DNA from: Thermothelomyces thermophilus ATCC 42464
Lineage: Eukaryota > Ascomycota > Sordariomycetes > Sordariales > Chaetomiaceae
Length of the DNA stretch: 64,000 nt
Direction of reading: 5' to 3'
Assembly (NCBI RefSeq): GCF_000226095.1
Contig: NC_016475.1
Span: 3,348,001 to 3,412,000 of the forward strand
Shown here: in pieces, positions 47,723-58,788 of the stretch
How positions within the stretch are numbered: the stretch's first letter is position 1
Layout of the letters: every line of letters starts with the position of its first letter
Translations under genes and position numbers: made by a program
Notes under the pieces: generated by a model
Seen by the model: the letters and a program-made list of their open reading frames with translations, nothing else
Databases searched by the model: none
What the model was told of the DNA's origin: nothing

Positions 47723-48980
47723 GTTAGAGTCCTCAGATCAAGCCCAGATACGGAAGTATCAAAGATCAGTGATCTACACGAGACGGGCTTGGCCTGGGGG
47801 AAACGCCATCTTGACCAGAAATGCTTTGCTCAGGAATGGCGTATATTAACGTTATCTTGGCCCGCTAACTAATGAGGAGGATGCACTGGTCGGGTAACGG
47901 AACCATCCGCCTTCTCAAACCTCGTTTACAGCTCAGGAGAGAGCACTGCCGCTCCAATAACAGCGACACTATGCGATTGGCGGAATTGGACCCGACTTCC
48001 GGGATCTCGAGTCGTGGCTCGCCGGTCGAGGTAGTATCCAGCCGAGTGCGGGCCGTCCAACGGAACCCCTAAGTTGTTTTAGGTATTGCCAAGACGGCGA
48101 TTGAGGTGCCGTCCGGGTCCGTTTATGCCGAGACTCGTCAACCAGAAAGGGGCTAGGAGAAGGGTCCCAAGGTCGACGTCGCTTACACACGTAGTGTATT
48201 AGAGAAGGGTAACCGAGACAGACAGACCCTAGTTCCCCGAGCTCATTGAGATGAAAGGGAAACCGGGCAAGTGGACCGCCCCTCCCTCTATCCACTCTCT
48301 GGTGGATGGGTTTGTTCTAGAATACCGTTGCGGGCTTGCTGTTGATATCCATCCAGCCTTGTAAGCTGAGCAGTACCCGATGGGCAGCTTCATGAAAGCC
48401 GGCTTGTATGTAGACAGATACTCAAGAGACAGCTGGTGTCTTCAGCCATCATCTATCAAGATGAATAAGCAGCAGCTCGAGTTCGTAACGGTAAAGGCGA
48501 CTCATTTAGTCAATGTTGTCATCGCGGGGAACCAGTCAAATCTACCATTTCCATGTCATGGGATAACAGCCGTTGGATTCACAAGACTCGCCTGGGAAAC
48601 GGCAGCGGGCCTGTCTTCCCCCCAGCAGTGCGTATAGAACGCGCCCGCGCCAACGCCTGACTTGACGCGTCAGCAATGGGGTGAAGATGATAAGAGGCCG
48701 AGCGCAGAAATTGCTAGATCATTTATCTTTCGATGCCCACTATCACCCAAGCCCAGCCGATACACCGTGGTATCCGTAGGAATTGGCGCAGCCTCAGCGC
48801 CGTGTAGAATTTGTAGAGTGTAATAATCGTGATACCGTTCTACCGAACGCCCATCTTTGACATTTCCATCCTTCTTTCGCCGCGGCTTACGGCGACGGTC
48901 GGACCAAACCGGCCGACAAGGGAACTGAGAGCTTTTGCCACTTTCCCGTCTTCATCTAACCCCTGGAATCGCCCGCACAT
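47723..48980. other. Intergenic between RPS28 3' end and PL4 start
   Basis: About 1.26 kb. The frame at 48380-48637 (+) has no motif or splice partner and is not called. The rest is PL4 promoter and RPS28 3' UTR. Confidence 0.45.
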
Positions 48981-49343
48981 TTATCTGAGGCGGCGGGCCT
49001 CGCGCTCGGATTCGAGAAGAACCAGAATATCGTCCTCGCGAACTGGGCACACGTCCCCAAATTAGTCGCCATTCGGTCAGCCCGGGGCGCGGGGGGGGGG
49101 GGGGGGGGGGCTCGGCGGGGCATACCGGGACCCTTCACGTTCCTAATGATGGAACGGGTGGTATCGTCCATGAACTCAACGCGCACCTGGGTAACGCCAC
49201 CACGAGAACCTATATTCAAATACACACATAATTAGTACCAGGCGTAAACCAACGGCCCATATCCTCGCGGGGTAACCCATACCGGTTCTGCCAAGGACTC
49301 GGGTGACCTTGACGAGCTTGACTGGAGCCTTCGAGGAATCCAT
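48981..49343 (-). CDS. rps28: 40S ribosomal protein S28
   Basis: Small spliced gene of three exons (49343-49283, 49209-49126, 49042-48981) encoding 68 residues, the exact family size. The sequence is near-invariant among eukaryotes: start [20 protein letters not shown], middle [20 protein letters not shown], end [19 protein letters not shown]. All three exons splice in phase with introns of 73 and 83 nt. The protein sits at the mRNA exit region of the small subunit. The second intron contains a 20-nt homopolymer (G on plus, C in the transcript). Confidence 0.97.
49091..49110. repeat. G20 homopolymer inside RPS28 intron 2
   Basis: Twenty consecutive G on the plus strand, hence a C tract in the transcript, lying between donor (49125) and acceptor (49043). 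Confidence 0.95.
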
Positions 49344-50205
49344 TTTCGCGACTGATCGATTGCTCTGGCGGGTGGGAGAATCGAGATCCGAATCGTGATG
49401 CAGAGGGTTGCGGAGTTGCGAAATTTCACCCAGATACAATTGTGCGGAGCCAAAATCGCAGGGCTGCAGGAAATTTTTATTTCCGGTCCGGTCCAGACTC
49501 CATCTTGGATGTGAGCCGAAAAATTGTGGGGCAAGACCTAACCGAAGAAACATGACCTTCAGTCTTCCGTAATCCGTACAAGTAATCCGTAATCCGTACT
49601 TACTTGTATACCAAGTTCCGTCGACAGTGACGATCAGTCGCAAACATCAGTCAGCCTTCCTGGGGATTATAATGCATGTTGGGGTTTGTAGATAGCTCTT
49701 TCACGGGGCGTCACACTCGCCGAGATCTTTGTTCAACTGAAAGGATTTTGGTACAGTTCATACTCTGGAACCTCGCGGCGAAACCCAGAATCAGGCCTTT
49801 GAGAAGATCTTGAGCCTGCCACCACTTCTGATCCTGACGTACTCGTGCGCTGGACATTGACTGCTTGACACCGACCTCGTGTCTCTTATCCAGAACGCCT
49901 ATTTCGAGCCGAGATATCTGGCGCTTGACCGTACTCTGACTAACGTCGAACCGATTGTTCCAAATTGTTCCACTCGTGCAAAGTCATCCCATCGTGGAGA
50001 CCAAGAGAAGGTGACGTGAAATTCCGACGATTGTTAAGACCCCCGTTCGGCAAGGCGGCAGGGAATCGCCAAGCCTAAACTTTGGTGTGCGTTGGGCTCC
50101 CGCCGCCTGGAAACAACCGTAGCCGGCGATACGGCCACCACATGAGGACATGCTTGTACATTCCTAAAGACACGCTAATCCTCCCCACCTCTCCAAATCC
50201 GCACG
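49344..50205. other. Divergent promoter region of RPS28 and GH71 genes
   Basis: About 860 nt without a supported gene. It holds a direct repeat at 49567-49599. The RPS28-proximal part is the likely ribosomal-protein promoter. Confidence 0.5.
49567..49599. repeat. Direct repeat of CCGTAATCCGTAC
   Basis: Two exact 13-nt copies (49567-49579 and 49587-49599) at a 20-nt period; each itself contains two CCGTA units. Position is about 230 nt upstream of the RPS28 start. Confidence 0.85.
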
Positions 50206-51891
50206 ATGGACTTTGAACAACCGCCGCAAACCAGAGATCCACAGCGAGGGCTGGTGGCGCCCGATTCAGGACGCAAAGTGTTTGCTCACTACCTCGTGCG
50301 AGCTACCGCAGTGCCCTTCTCGATACCCACGTATTGCTGCTGATGACGCACCATAATGTCTAGGTCGGCCTTACTTGCAACCAGCCGCCGGAGCGCTGGG
50401 TTCAAGACATTGCTGCAGCTCAGCGGGCTGGTATAGATGGGTTTGCGCTCAACATTGGTCCTTCGGACCCCTGGAACTGCACGCAGCTCGACCATGCTTA
50501 CAGGGCAGCCGAACGCAGCGGAGGTTTCTTTCTGTTCATTTCCTTCGAGTGAGTTCTTCTTAAGAGACGAGCGTGAGCTAGTCTCGAATCTTTCCGATAT
50601 GCTTCTGACTGTCGCCGGGATAGCATGGCGGCTGGGAGCTGGTCAGTGCCTCATGTGGTTAGCCTGATCAAGCGATACCAGGGATCGTCTGCGCAGATGA
50701 AGGTAGAGGGAAGACCACTTGTGTCGACCTTCGAAGGTCCCGACTGGGCCCCCAACTGGCCGACCGTGCGTCGCGAGACGGGTGGCATATGTCTCATACC
50801 AGACTGGTCTAGTCTAGGCCCGCAAGGGGTCGGCCAGCGGCTAGATCTGATCGACGGTGCTTGTGAGTCGGTCGCACTGGACCACACGCGTGGCAACGAT
50901 ACTGAGAAATGCAAAAGTCTCCTGGGACGCCTGGCCCAAGCCGGGACAATCCAAGATGACTCTCGTCGAGGACCTTTTGTACATGAAGAGCCTCCAAGGG
51001 AAGAAGTACATGATGGGCGTTAGCCCATGGTTCTACACAGGCAAGTATTAAAGCTCGTTGTGTACCTTTTTTTTTTCATCAACTAATTGCACCGAGGTCT
51101 AGATCTGCCGGAGTGGAATAAGAATTGGTACTGCTCGAGCGAGTCTCTCTGGCATGATCGTTGGCAGCAGGTCCTTGATCTCATGCCTGACTTTGTCCAG
51201 ATCATTACTTGTATGCAGGGCGAAGCTCTGGCCTCCCACATGCTGTTCCTTCCCGGCTCTTCGAGATGCTGATGGTAAAGACATGAAGGGAACGATTTTG
51301 GCGAATCTAGTTACATCTGTGACCCTGCGCCTGCGCAAGTGGTCAAGGGAGCGGAAACGTACGTTTCTGGGCATTCCCACGCAGCTTTCAGGGCGGTTCT
51401 GCCCTATTTGATCGCTGCATACAAGTCCGGATCTACCAAGATCGATTGGCAGGGACCGGAAACCGCGATCGCTTGGTACCGCACCAGTCCGGTCCAGACA
51501 CAAAATCACCATGGTGGGCTTCTGCGACCTTGTACATACTGAGCCTTGGCTCTTACGACACGGGAACTAAACATTTCCAGGAACCGTTTGGGGCCAGGGG
51601 GGGACAATTTCGGCTACGCATGGCGCCAAAGACGTGGTATCGGTCATGGCGGTAACCAAGGGGTCTGCATGTATCACCGTCGCGGTTGGCGATTTGTGCA
51701 GGCTAACATTTGAGACATCGAGCCACAAACGTGTCTCATACTTTGAGCTACCATTCGACCGCCACACCACGGGCCCTGTATCGCTCGTCCTGAATGGAAG
51801 AAAAACGATAGGGCCGGAAATCCGGCGCTGGCATGGTGACGGGAAGGCGAGTGACGACCTATATTTCGCGACATTCTTCAAGGAATGCTGA
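50206..51891 (+). CDS. Alpha-1,3-glucanase, GH71
   Basis: Seven exons (50206-50295, 50364-50548, 50624-50862, 50918-51040, 51103-51210, 51289-51513, 51581-51891) sum to 426 residues in one consistent frame. GH71 enzymes hydrolyse alpha-1,3-glucan of fungal cell walls. Typical blocks are KVFAHYLV, ERWVQDIAAAQRAGIDGFAL, RPLVSTFEGPDWAPNWP, IPDWSSLGPQGV, GKKYMMGVSPWFYT, LPEWNKNWYCSSESLWHDRW and TWNDFGESSYI. The ending is a beta-rich domain (VVSVMAVTKGSACITVAVG). Intron 4 (51041-51102) starts with GC rather than GT. No signal peptide precedes the catalytic domain, so it may be intracellular like yeast Agn2, or an upstream exon was missed. Its diverging neighbour is RPS28. Confidence 0.9.
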
Positions 51892-52808
51892 CCGCCATGC
51901 TCTGTAGGCTTCGCTCAATGCTGTTGCCATCCAAGTCTGAAGCACATCTAAATTAACTAGTAGTCACCGAAACATCGGCCGAGCAGACTCGAGGGTCTTG
52001 AGGAAGAAGAGCGTGAAAGAGGGGTGCTGACCCTCTTCGGCCCTCCTTGCCTCGTTTCCCGTAAGAACCTTACTGCTGGATGGTTGATCTTGATATGGAC
52101 GCCTCTACACCAGATCTGTGGCTGCAGCTTCCCTCAAGGCCCTGGAGTAGGCTGATGAGACAGAATCTTGGCGGGAGAGTGCGGACTATAATCCGAAGTA
52201 ATGACGTCGTGCCTCGTGTTATTGTGGGCTTAAACCCCTGTTGATCGGTCAATCTCGGCGATCCATTTCCGAGCTTTGCTGCAGTCAAGTGAGCAAGGGA
52301 GTACTAGTGCGGGCAAGTTCGTGGGAACCGAGTTACTTGTCTTGTAATCTGTATGTACTGTATGTACCTGAGTGTTGTACGTAAGGTACCTACACAGTAG
52401 GCACCTTACCTAATACTTGTGCACAGTACGTAAGATACCTGCCTATCGCGCCTCAAAAAGCTTAAGTAGGTATCTTACCATGCTCAATACGCTCGGGTGT
52501 ATGTAAGGTACAGATAATCTGTACAGTACGTCCGTACATACAGAATACTTGGTAGGTCAGGTACATTGTGTAATTTACCCGGTTGTGACCCACTTCTTTT
52601 GGTCGACCATTCGACGACGTCACAAGTGTTCCTGACGGACAAACCGCTGCTACCATCTCGAGAATACGCCCAAGCAACGCTCGACATAAACATGTCGCGC
52701 GCAGCTTATCCGAGACAACAAAAGTCATTTTGGTGCCGGGCGATGAGAATGCCTTCACAAGACGAGGAAACACTACAACTCTAAACCCCCTCCACCAGCC
52801 GAGACGCC
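51892..52808. other. Intergenic with nested inverted repeats
   Basis: About 0.9 kb. The first half is the GH71 3' UTR and unremarkable DNA. The second half (52330-52560) carries the hairpin cluster listed separately. The last 200 nt are the promoter of the UbiB-like gene. No coding gene seen. Confidence 0.5.
52349..52543. repeat. Cluster of nested inverted repeats around GGTACC/GGTATC
   Basis: Three inverted repeats nest or lie side by side. GTAAGGTACCTA (52381-52392) faces TAGGCACCTTAC (52398-52409) across a 5-nt loop. GTAAGATACCT (52430-52440) faces its exact complement at 52468-52478. The outer pair is CTGTATGTAC (52349-52358, with a second overlapping copy at 52358-52367) against GTACATACAG (52534-52543). 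Confidence 0.85.
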
Positions 52809-55023
52809 ATGAGGCTAGGTTTTGCCCTGGGCCGGCTCTTCTCCCGCCCAGGAGTGTTGTTCTGCCCTAGCCCAATTCTCGGGGTTACCAGAAAACCTTC
52901 CCGCTCTGTCTTCCGCAGCATCCGCACATCATTCATTCATACGAGCTCGCGAACCCGGCCGCCACCATGGAGAGCCAATCGCACCAGGCCGCGTATTCTG
53001 ATGGCTTCCGCCGGCGCTGGCCTGGCCGCTTCCGCCTTTCTTGAGCTTTCCAAAAAAGGTGGCGCTAGCCCGGAGGACACCGGCGAGCATAGGATGCTCA
53101 AGGCTTCGCGCGCCGAGATTCGAAAGAGTGCCGGCGAGAACGACGGGACCTTGGGCTGGCTGCGACGTCGGCTCGTCTTGTTCCTGGACCTCTACATCTG
53201 GGAACCCATATGTACTAGCTTCCGCTTTTTGCAGCTAGTCGTCATCTTTGTTCCAGTTATCCTGACGGTCCCGGCAATATGGATTGGAGGCCGCGTACCG
53301 GAGCGTGATAATGAACGAACTGGGACTCTGTGGTGGTATGGTTTTTTGGTCCAGGCCATGGAATGGGCAGGTCCAGCCTTCATCAAGGTAAAAAGCAGCC
53401 TCAGCTTCGCGGCCATGCTCCGGTTACTAACACTCTAGTAAACCCTAACAGCTCGGCCAATGGGCGGCTTCAAGGTCCGACATCTTTCCCAGTGAGCTAT
53501 GTGACATCATGTCAAAACTCCACGCCAATGCTCCCGCCCACTCCTTCCACGCGACAAAGCGAATAGTTGAGGATGCTTTTGGCGGCCGTGAATTTGACGA
53601 CATATTTGACGAGTTTGACAGGACACCAATCGGCGTTGGAGCAATCGCACAGGTCTACAAGGCCAAGCTCAAACCCGATCTCGCCGTTCCCGGTGATGTC
53701 GACGTCCCCAAAGACCCCCATGATCTCCGCCACAGCGTCCGCAGGAACGTAGAGACCGTCCTCAAAAGCAAGCCAAAGCGAGTCCCCTCGTCGTATGTCG
53801 CTGTAAAGGTCCAGCACCCGCGTGTCGAGCGGACCGTACGGCGCGACCTCCGGATCATGCGCTTCTTCGCCTCTGTGCTCAACGCAATACCCACGATGGA
53901 GTGGCTTTCACTGCCTGACGAGGTGGACCAGTTCGGAGAGATGATGAAGCTCCAGCTGGATATGCGCATCGAGGCGGCGAACCTGTCGAGGTTCCGGAAG
54001 AATTTCAAGGACAGAACTACCGCCTGGTTTCCGTTCCCCTATACCGAGTTCTGCACCCGAGATGTACTGATCGAGGAATTCGCGTACGGCATTCCCCTCG
54101 CCGACTTCATGGCGAACGGGGGAGGGGTGTTCCAGCGAGATATCGCCTCTGAGGGCCTCGATGCCTTTTTGCGCATGCTCCTTCTGGACAACTTTGTCCA
54201 TGCTGATCTCCACCCCGGGAATATCATGGTGCGATTCTACGAAGCGGAGCAACCTAGCCTGCGGCTGCGCCGCCCGCCCGAACAGAATCCGGGCATGGAC
54301 CAGCAGGCCGAAGTCACCGAGCAAGTTTTATCACGACTTCGCCCGTACCGTCACAACAAAGATTTGTGGGACGCCGAGCTGGCAAACATTGAGCGCGAAG
54401 GCTTCCGGCCACAACTCATCTTCATCGACACGGGCCTCGTGACGGAGTTGAATAGCACGAATCGGCGAAACTTACTGGATTTGTTCCGCGCTGTCGCCGA
54501 GTTTGACGGATACAAGGCCGGCCACCTGATGTGCGAGCGGTGTCGGCAACCTGATGCCGTGCTCGACAAAGAGGTGTTTGCGTTGAAGATGCAACACCTA
54601 GTACTGGGGGTGAAGAGCCGGACGCTCGCCCTCGGAAACGTTAAAATTGGTGACATTCTGCAGCAAGTCCTCGGTATGGTGAGGCAGCACCATGTCCGCC
54701 TCGAAGGTGACTTTGTCAATGTAGTCATCAGTATATTGTTGCTCGAGGGCATTGGGCGCACCTTGAACCCGGACTTGGACCTCCTCAGCAGCTCTCTCCC
54801 GATCTTGAGGCAACTCGGCACTCAGAGCGGCAAGGACATGGTCAAGGAGCGTGATTTCCACATGTTGAAAGTCTGGGTTGGCTTGGAAACGAGGAGGTTC
54901 ATGCAGGCCAGCGCCGAAGACGTAAGTCTAGGTCTCCCGCCGCGTTCTTGAAGCATATTTCTAACTCCTGAGAAACAGGTCGAAAGATGCGTTCGGTATG
55001 ATCTCCTTTCCCCGAACGTCTAG
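52809..55023 (+). CDS. UbiB/ADCK (ABC1) family mitochondrial kinase-like protein
   Basis: Three exons (52809-53387, 53452-54921, 54979-55023) give 697 residues. The Arg/Ser-rich N-terminus (MRLGFALGRLFSRPGVLF) looks like a mitochondrial presequence, followed by hydrophobic segments (around QLVVIFVPVILTVPAIWI). UbiB hallmarks are KLGQ at 193-196, where the first intron falls right after K193; the Ala/Gly loop PIGVGAIAQVY; K312 in YVAVKVQHP; HADLHPGNIMV from 443; and IFIDTGLV with D519. An insertion of about 60 residues between the HxDLHPGN and DTG motifs suggests the ADCK2/yeast Cqd1 branch rather than Coq8; that placement is inference. Yeast relatives affect coenzyme Q distribution and lipid balance in the inner membrane. 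The short third exon ends VERCVRYDLLSPNV. Confidence 0.92.
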
Positions 55024-55621
55024 TCCGACGTTCAGCACTCTCGTACTCTTACGATTTCGATACGACACGATCCTACGTGGGCGGGAATGTATACGGATGG
55101 CATTAGCCCCCCCTCCCCCCACAACTTCGGACAAATGATACCCCCGCGACGATACTCGTTTTAAGTCAAAAGTAGTTGACACAAAGAGGCGAATGTGTTG
55201 GAGGAGTGCGAGATCGCTGTCTAGTGGACTCTCAGTGTTCCGTACATAGCTATCTAGGTAGTGCCAGTAGGCCGTGGGCAAAACTCGCCCTGTGACCTGC
55301 GATTTACAAAAGGGCGCTCCAGTACCGTATCTGTGGGGCGGCCATCTGCAGTGGCTTGACGCGCTGCGCAGCGGGAACCAACAGGGACTTGGTCCTGCAG
55401 ATGCGCGTCATCCTTGCCGAGTTCCCTCGAATGCCAATCTTTTGACTTTTTTTTTTTTTTTTTTCGTTATCGCATCGCCGCAAGACTCAATTTTGTTCCG
55501 TCCATACCCCCCAAAATCGCGTCGACATCACCACCTCAACTCTTCAAAGCGATCCGTCTTTAGTCATTGGCATATCAATCTATCTCTTCGTTTAAGATTA
55601 CAAATACCGGCAGTCTTCACT
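55024..55621. other. Intergenic, CYC3 promoter
   Basis: About 600 nt. It holds an 18-nt T run (55447-55464) and a pyrimidine-rich leader up to the CYC3 start. No gene seen. Confidence 0.5.
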
Positions 55622-56749
55622 ATGGGCTGGTTCTGGGCCGACACCCCTGCCCCCGCGCCGGCTGTACCTCCGGCGGACCCGAAGCACAAGAACCTCGCCA
55701 GCGCCGGCACGCCTCCCGTAAGTTAATGGCTGATCAGTGCATGCTAGATATCTTGTGCCTGGCGTCTAACCTTTGTTTTAGGTCGGATGCCCCATGCACA
55801 AAGCCGCAGCCGATGCCCTCGCTCCTCCTGCACCGGCCTCCTGTCCTATTCCTCATGGCAACCCCGCTACCAACGCGGCTCTCTCTTCCTGCCCCGTCCC
55901 CCACAGCAGCCAGGGCTCATCACAAGAACAGCGACAGGAGGCGTCGATGCTCTCAAAGCTCAACCCTCTAAATTACATGTTCCAGTCGATCTCACAAGAA
56001 CGCGCTCCCAACCAGACTCACGTGCTGCCGACAGAGCGAGATGAGTCGTCCATCCCAAGAGGCACCGGCGAAGGCAACTGGGAGTATCCGTCACCCCAAC
56101 AAATGTACAACGCACTGCTGCGGAAGGGGTACACCGACACGGACATTACGGCTGTCGAGAGCATGGTCGCGGTTCACAACTTCCTGAACGAGGGCGCTTG
56201 GAGCGAGGTCGTCGAATGGGAGCGCAGGTTTGGCAGAGGCTTGTTCCGCGGCTGGGAGATCAGCAAGCGTGGAGAGGAGAATGCACCGTTGGAGCTGAGA
56301 CGCCTTGAGGCGCAGGAGGGCGGGCGGGTGCAGCCGACCCTAATCCGATTCCAGGGGAGACCTAAGGACATGACGCCCAAAGCGGCGATGCTGCAATTAC
56401 TGGGTCGGCTATATCCGTCCAAGTTCGGGTAGGTCAAGCCCTGATAGCTTAGACCTTGTGAGCCGATGGTTGACGTTCATGGTTTTCTAGCACGGACCCG
56501 CCTTTTGACCGCCACGATTGGTTCGTCTCGCGCAACGTCGATGGCCAGAAGAAGGAGATCCGATATGTGATCGACTTTTACTCTGCACCCCCCGAGCCAA
56601 CTGGCGAACCTGTCTTCTACCTCGATGTTCGGCCGGCCTTGACGCCGACGGGAGCTGTGGAGCGCTTGATGCGGTGGGGCGGAGATGTATGGTGGAGGGC
56701 ATCGGGTGGTCAAGTTCGCGAATCCAACAGCAGGAACCAGCAGAACTGA
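55622..56749 (+). CDS. cyc3: Cytochrome c heme lyase (holocytochrome c synthase)
   Basis: Three exons (55622-55717, 55782-56428, 56491-56749) give 333 residues. The enzyme joins heme to apocytochrome c in the mitochondrial intermembrane space. Conserved blocks include [20 protein letters not shown], the heme-contacting [19 protein letters not shown], the basic stretch [27 protein letters not shown], and [13 protein letters not shown] followed by the C-terminal [20 protein letters not shown]. The N-terminal third has three Cys-Pro motifs (GCPM, SCPI, SCPV) of the heme-regulatory type. No cleavable presequence is apparent, in line with the family's import by internal signals. Confidence 0.95.
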
Positions 56750-57141
56750 TCAACCCGACTCGAAAACATCTATACACGACGAGGCGCAGGCATCAGATTC
56801 GGCATTCATAAAGGCGTCACGGGGGATTTGGGTACATCAGGGTCTGGCTCTCATTGCTTGTATGTTCGTCTTATACTCTCTCCTCATATTATCGTTTCAA
56901 AGAAGGCGGCTCTTTTTTGTGCAAGACACGCGTATGATCATCCGATGCGTTCGTTCGTCATTTTACTTGATCAGCGGTGGCTGAATGTCGTATCTGGCGC
57001 GCATTGGATCTGGCCTTGGCGCGGTTCGGCACCACTCAAGTAGGTAATAAGAATGCATGCACTCCTCTTCAAACCGACCTTACGACTCTGTACAAACCTC
57101 TGCCTACCTCCCCCTTCCAAGCATTATTCGTCGTCTTAACC
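56750..57141. other. Intergenic between CYC3 and the methyltransferase gene
   Basis: About 390 nt holding the CYC3 3' UTR and the next gene's promoter. Nothing else seen. Confidence 0.5.
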
Positions 57142-58788
57142 ATGACGGCTCCAGGGGACACAGCGACGGTGGGCCGGCCGGGCGAGCGCAACGCCCAACC
57201 GTTGCCGGCGGAAACACGATCCGCGGGGACCGGCAATGCGGGCTTGACGACAGCCACCTCCAGCTCTCCGAGTAGCCAGCGCGGGGGTGTCGGAAGTGCG
57301 CCCGATACACAGGAGCACGACGACAGAGCAGTATCCGTGACAGAACTCAGTAACTACTCGGTTGACCTGAGCGTGCGTCCGGCCAATGGGCCTGTTCTCA
57401 GCCGCTGTGAGGCTGACGGCCGCTAGGTCGACCACGATGACAATGGTGAAGACGCCTTTGCCTCGGGCTCAATCACAGAATCGTCAGTCAATGCATACAT
57501 TCCAGCGCCGCACGGCCTCGTAGACTAAGATGGACGGGTATCAGGTCAACATCGAGCGCCTCCGTGAGCTCCAGCGTATACGAGTTCGTTGAAGAGAACG
57601 GCCGGACATATCATAAGTACAAGGAAGGGAGTAAGCATATCCGGAGCGAGTATCGACTCGATAAAATCCTTGGATGCGTGATTAATTAACTGACCGGCTC
57701 ATGACAGAGTACTTCCTCCCTAACGACGAGGTAGGGAACATGTTGGATGGCAGTGACTTCGACAATTCAACTGACCCGTCTCGCCGCAGAGGGAGCAAAA
57801 CCGTCTAGGTAATCCTCATCTTCCATCTCTCTTGCGACTCTGTTTGCATCTGACCGCTATCAGATCTTCAGCACATGATATCAAAGTTCTTGCTGAAAGG
57901 AAAGCTGGGGCTGGCTCCTGCTGAGAGCCCCCGGCGCGTGCTGGACCTGGGAACTGGCACGGGCATCTGGGCAATTGAGTTTGGTAGGTCCAGGGATCCT
58001 TCGAAGAGATTTTGCTTCTCATAACCCCTATCATGCCTTCGCAGAGGTTTTCTGACAGTAGGTCCACAAGCCGAGGAAAACCCCGACTCGGAGGTGCTAG
58101 GAACCGACCTCAGTCCCATTCAACCAGACTATCTGCCACCCAACTGCCGGTTCGAGATCGACGACGTTGACGACGACTGGGTTTACAGCCACAAGTTTGA
58201 CTACATCCATGGCCGCTATCTGCTTCCCTTCATCAAGAGAAAATGGAGTTCGTTCTTCAAAACCGTATACGACAACTTAAACCCTGGTGGCTGGATTGAA
58301 TCGCAGGAGACCATCATCTACTTCCAGTCCGTCGACGGATCCATCGACGGCACGGCCTTGCAACGATGGAACGCGCTTTTGCTGCAGGGGATCCGAAAGA
58401 TGGGCCGCAGTGCCACCGAGGCGTTGCGATGCAAGTACTACTTGGCCGAAGCCGGGTTTGTCAACCTGGGCGAGAAGAAGTTCGCCGTTCCCATGAACAA
58501 TTGGGCCAAGGGGAAGGATGAAAAGGCAATTGGGGCTATGCAAATGGTGAACAACCTCGAGGGGATTGATGGACTCACCATGACTGTCTTCACTCGCGCA
58601 CTCGGCTGGACTCCGGCGGACGTGGAGAAGCTCCTCGTCGACGTGAAGAGAGACATGAAAGACAGGAGTATACACGCCTACATCACAATGTAAGAACTTT
58701 TGGGGAGGGCGTGCAGTACCTAGCCTGTCGAATCTGCTAACCGACCAACTACCGCAGAATTGTCGCCTGGGGCCAAAAGCCGTCCTAA
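57142..58788 (+). CDS. SAM-dependent methyltransferase, LaeA-like (Methyltransf_23)
   Basis: Eight exons (57142-57372, 57427-57482, 57545-57630, 57708-57730, 57790-57808, 57864-57983, 58071-58689, 58758-58788) sum to 394 residues. Two micro-exons (23 and 19 nt) are needed to obtain the conserved order YEFVEENGRTYHKYKEGKY, LPNDERE, QNRLDLQHMISKFL. The SAM-binding motif I is RVLDLGTGTGIWAIEFAEEN, then EVLGTDLSPIQP and CRFEIDDVDDDWVY; the end is IVAWGQKPS. The first 75 residues are disordered (Ser, Thr, Gly). The family includes LaeA, the global regulator of fungal secondary metabolism, but most members of this large family are of unknown target. This one lacks features that would single it out as the LaeA orthologue. 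Confidence 0.9.

Noticed and set aside
46805-47872. 355-codon plus frame opposite the PL4 lyase
   Set aside because: Antisense shadow of a secreted lyase with clear domains.
49690-49980. Possible old retroelement trace near the RPS28/GH71 spacer
   Set aside because: Only a short leucine/proline-rich similarity in one frame; not enough to name an element.
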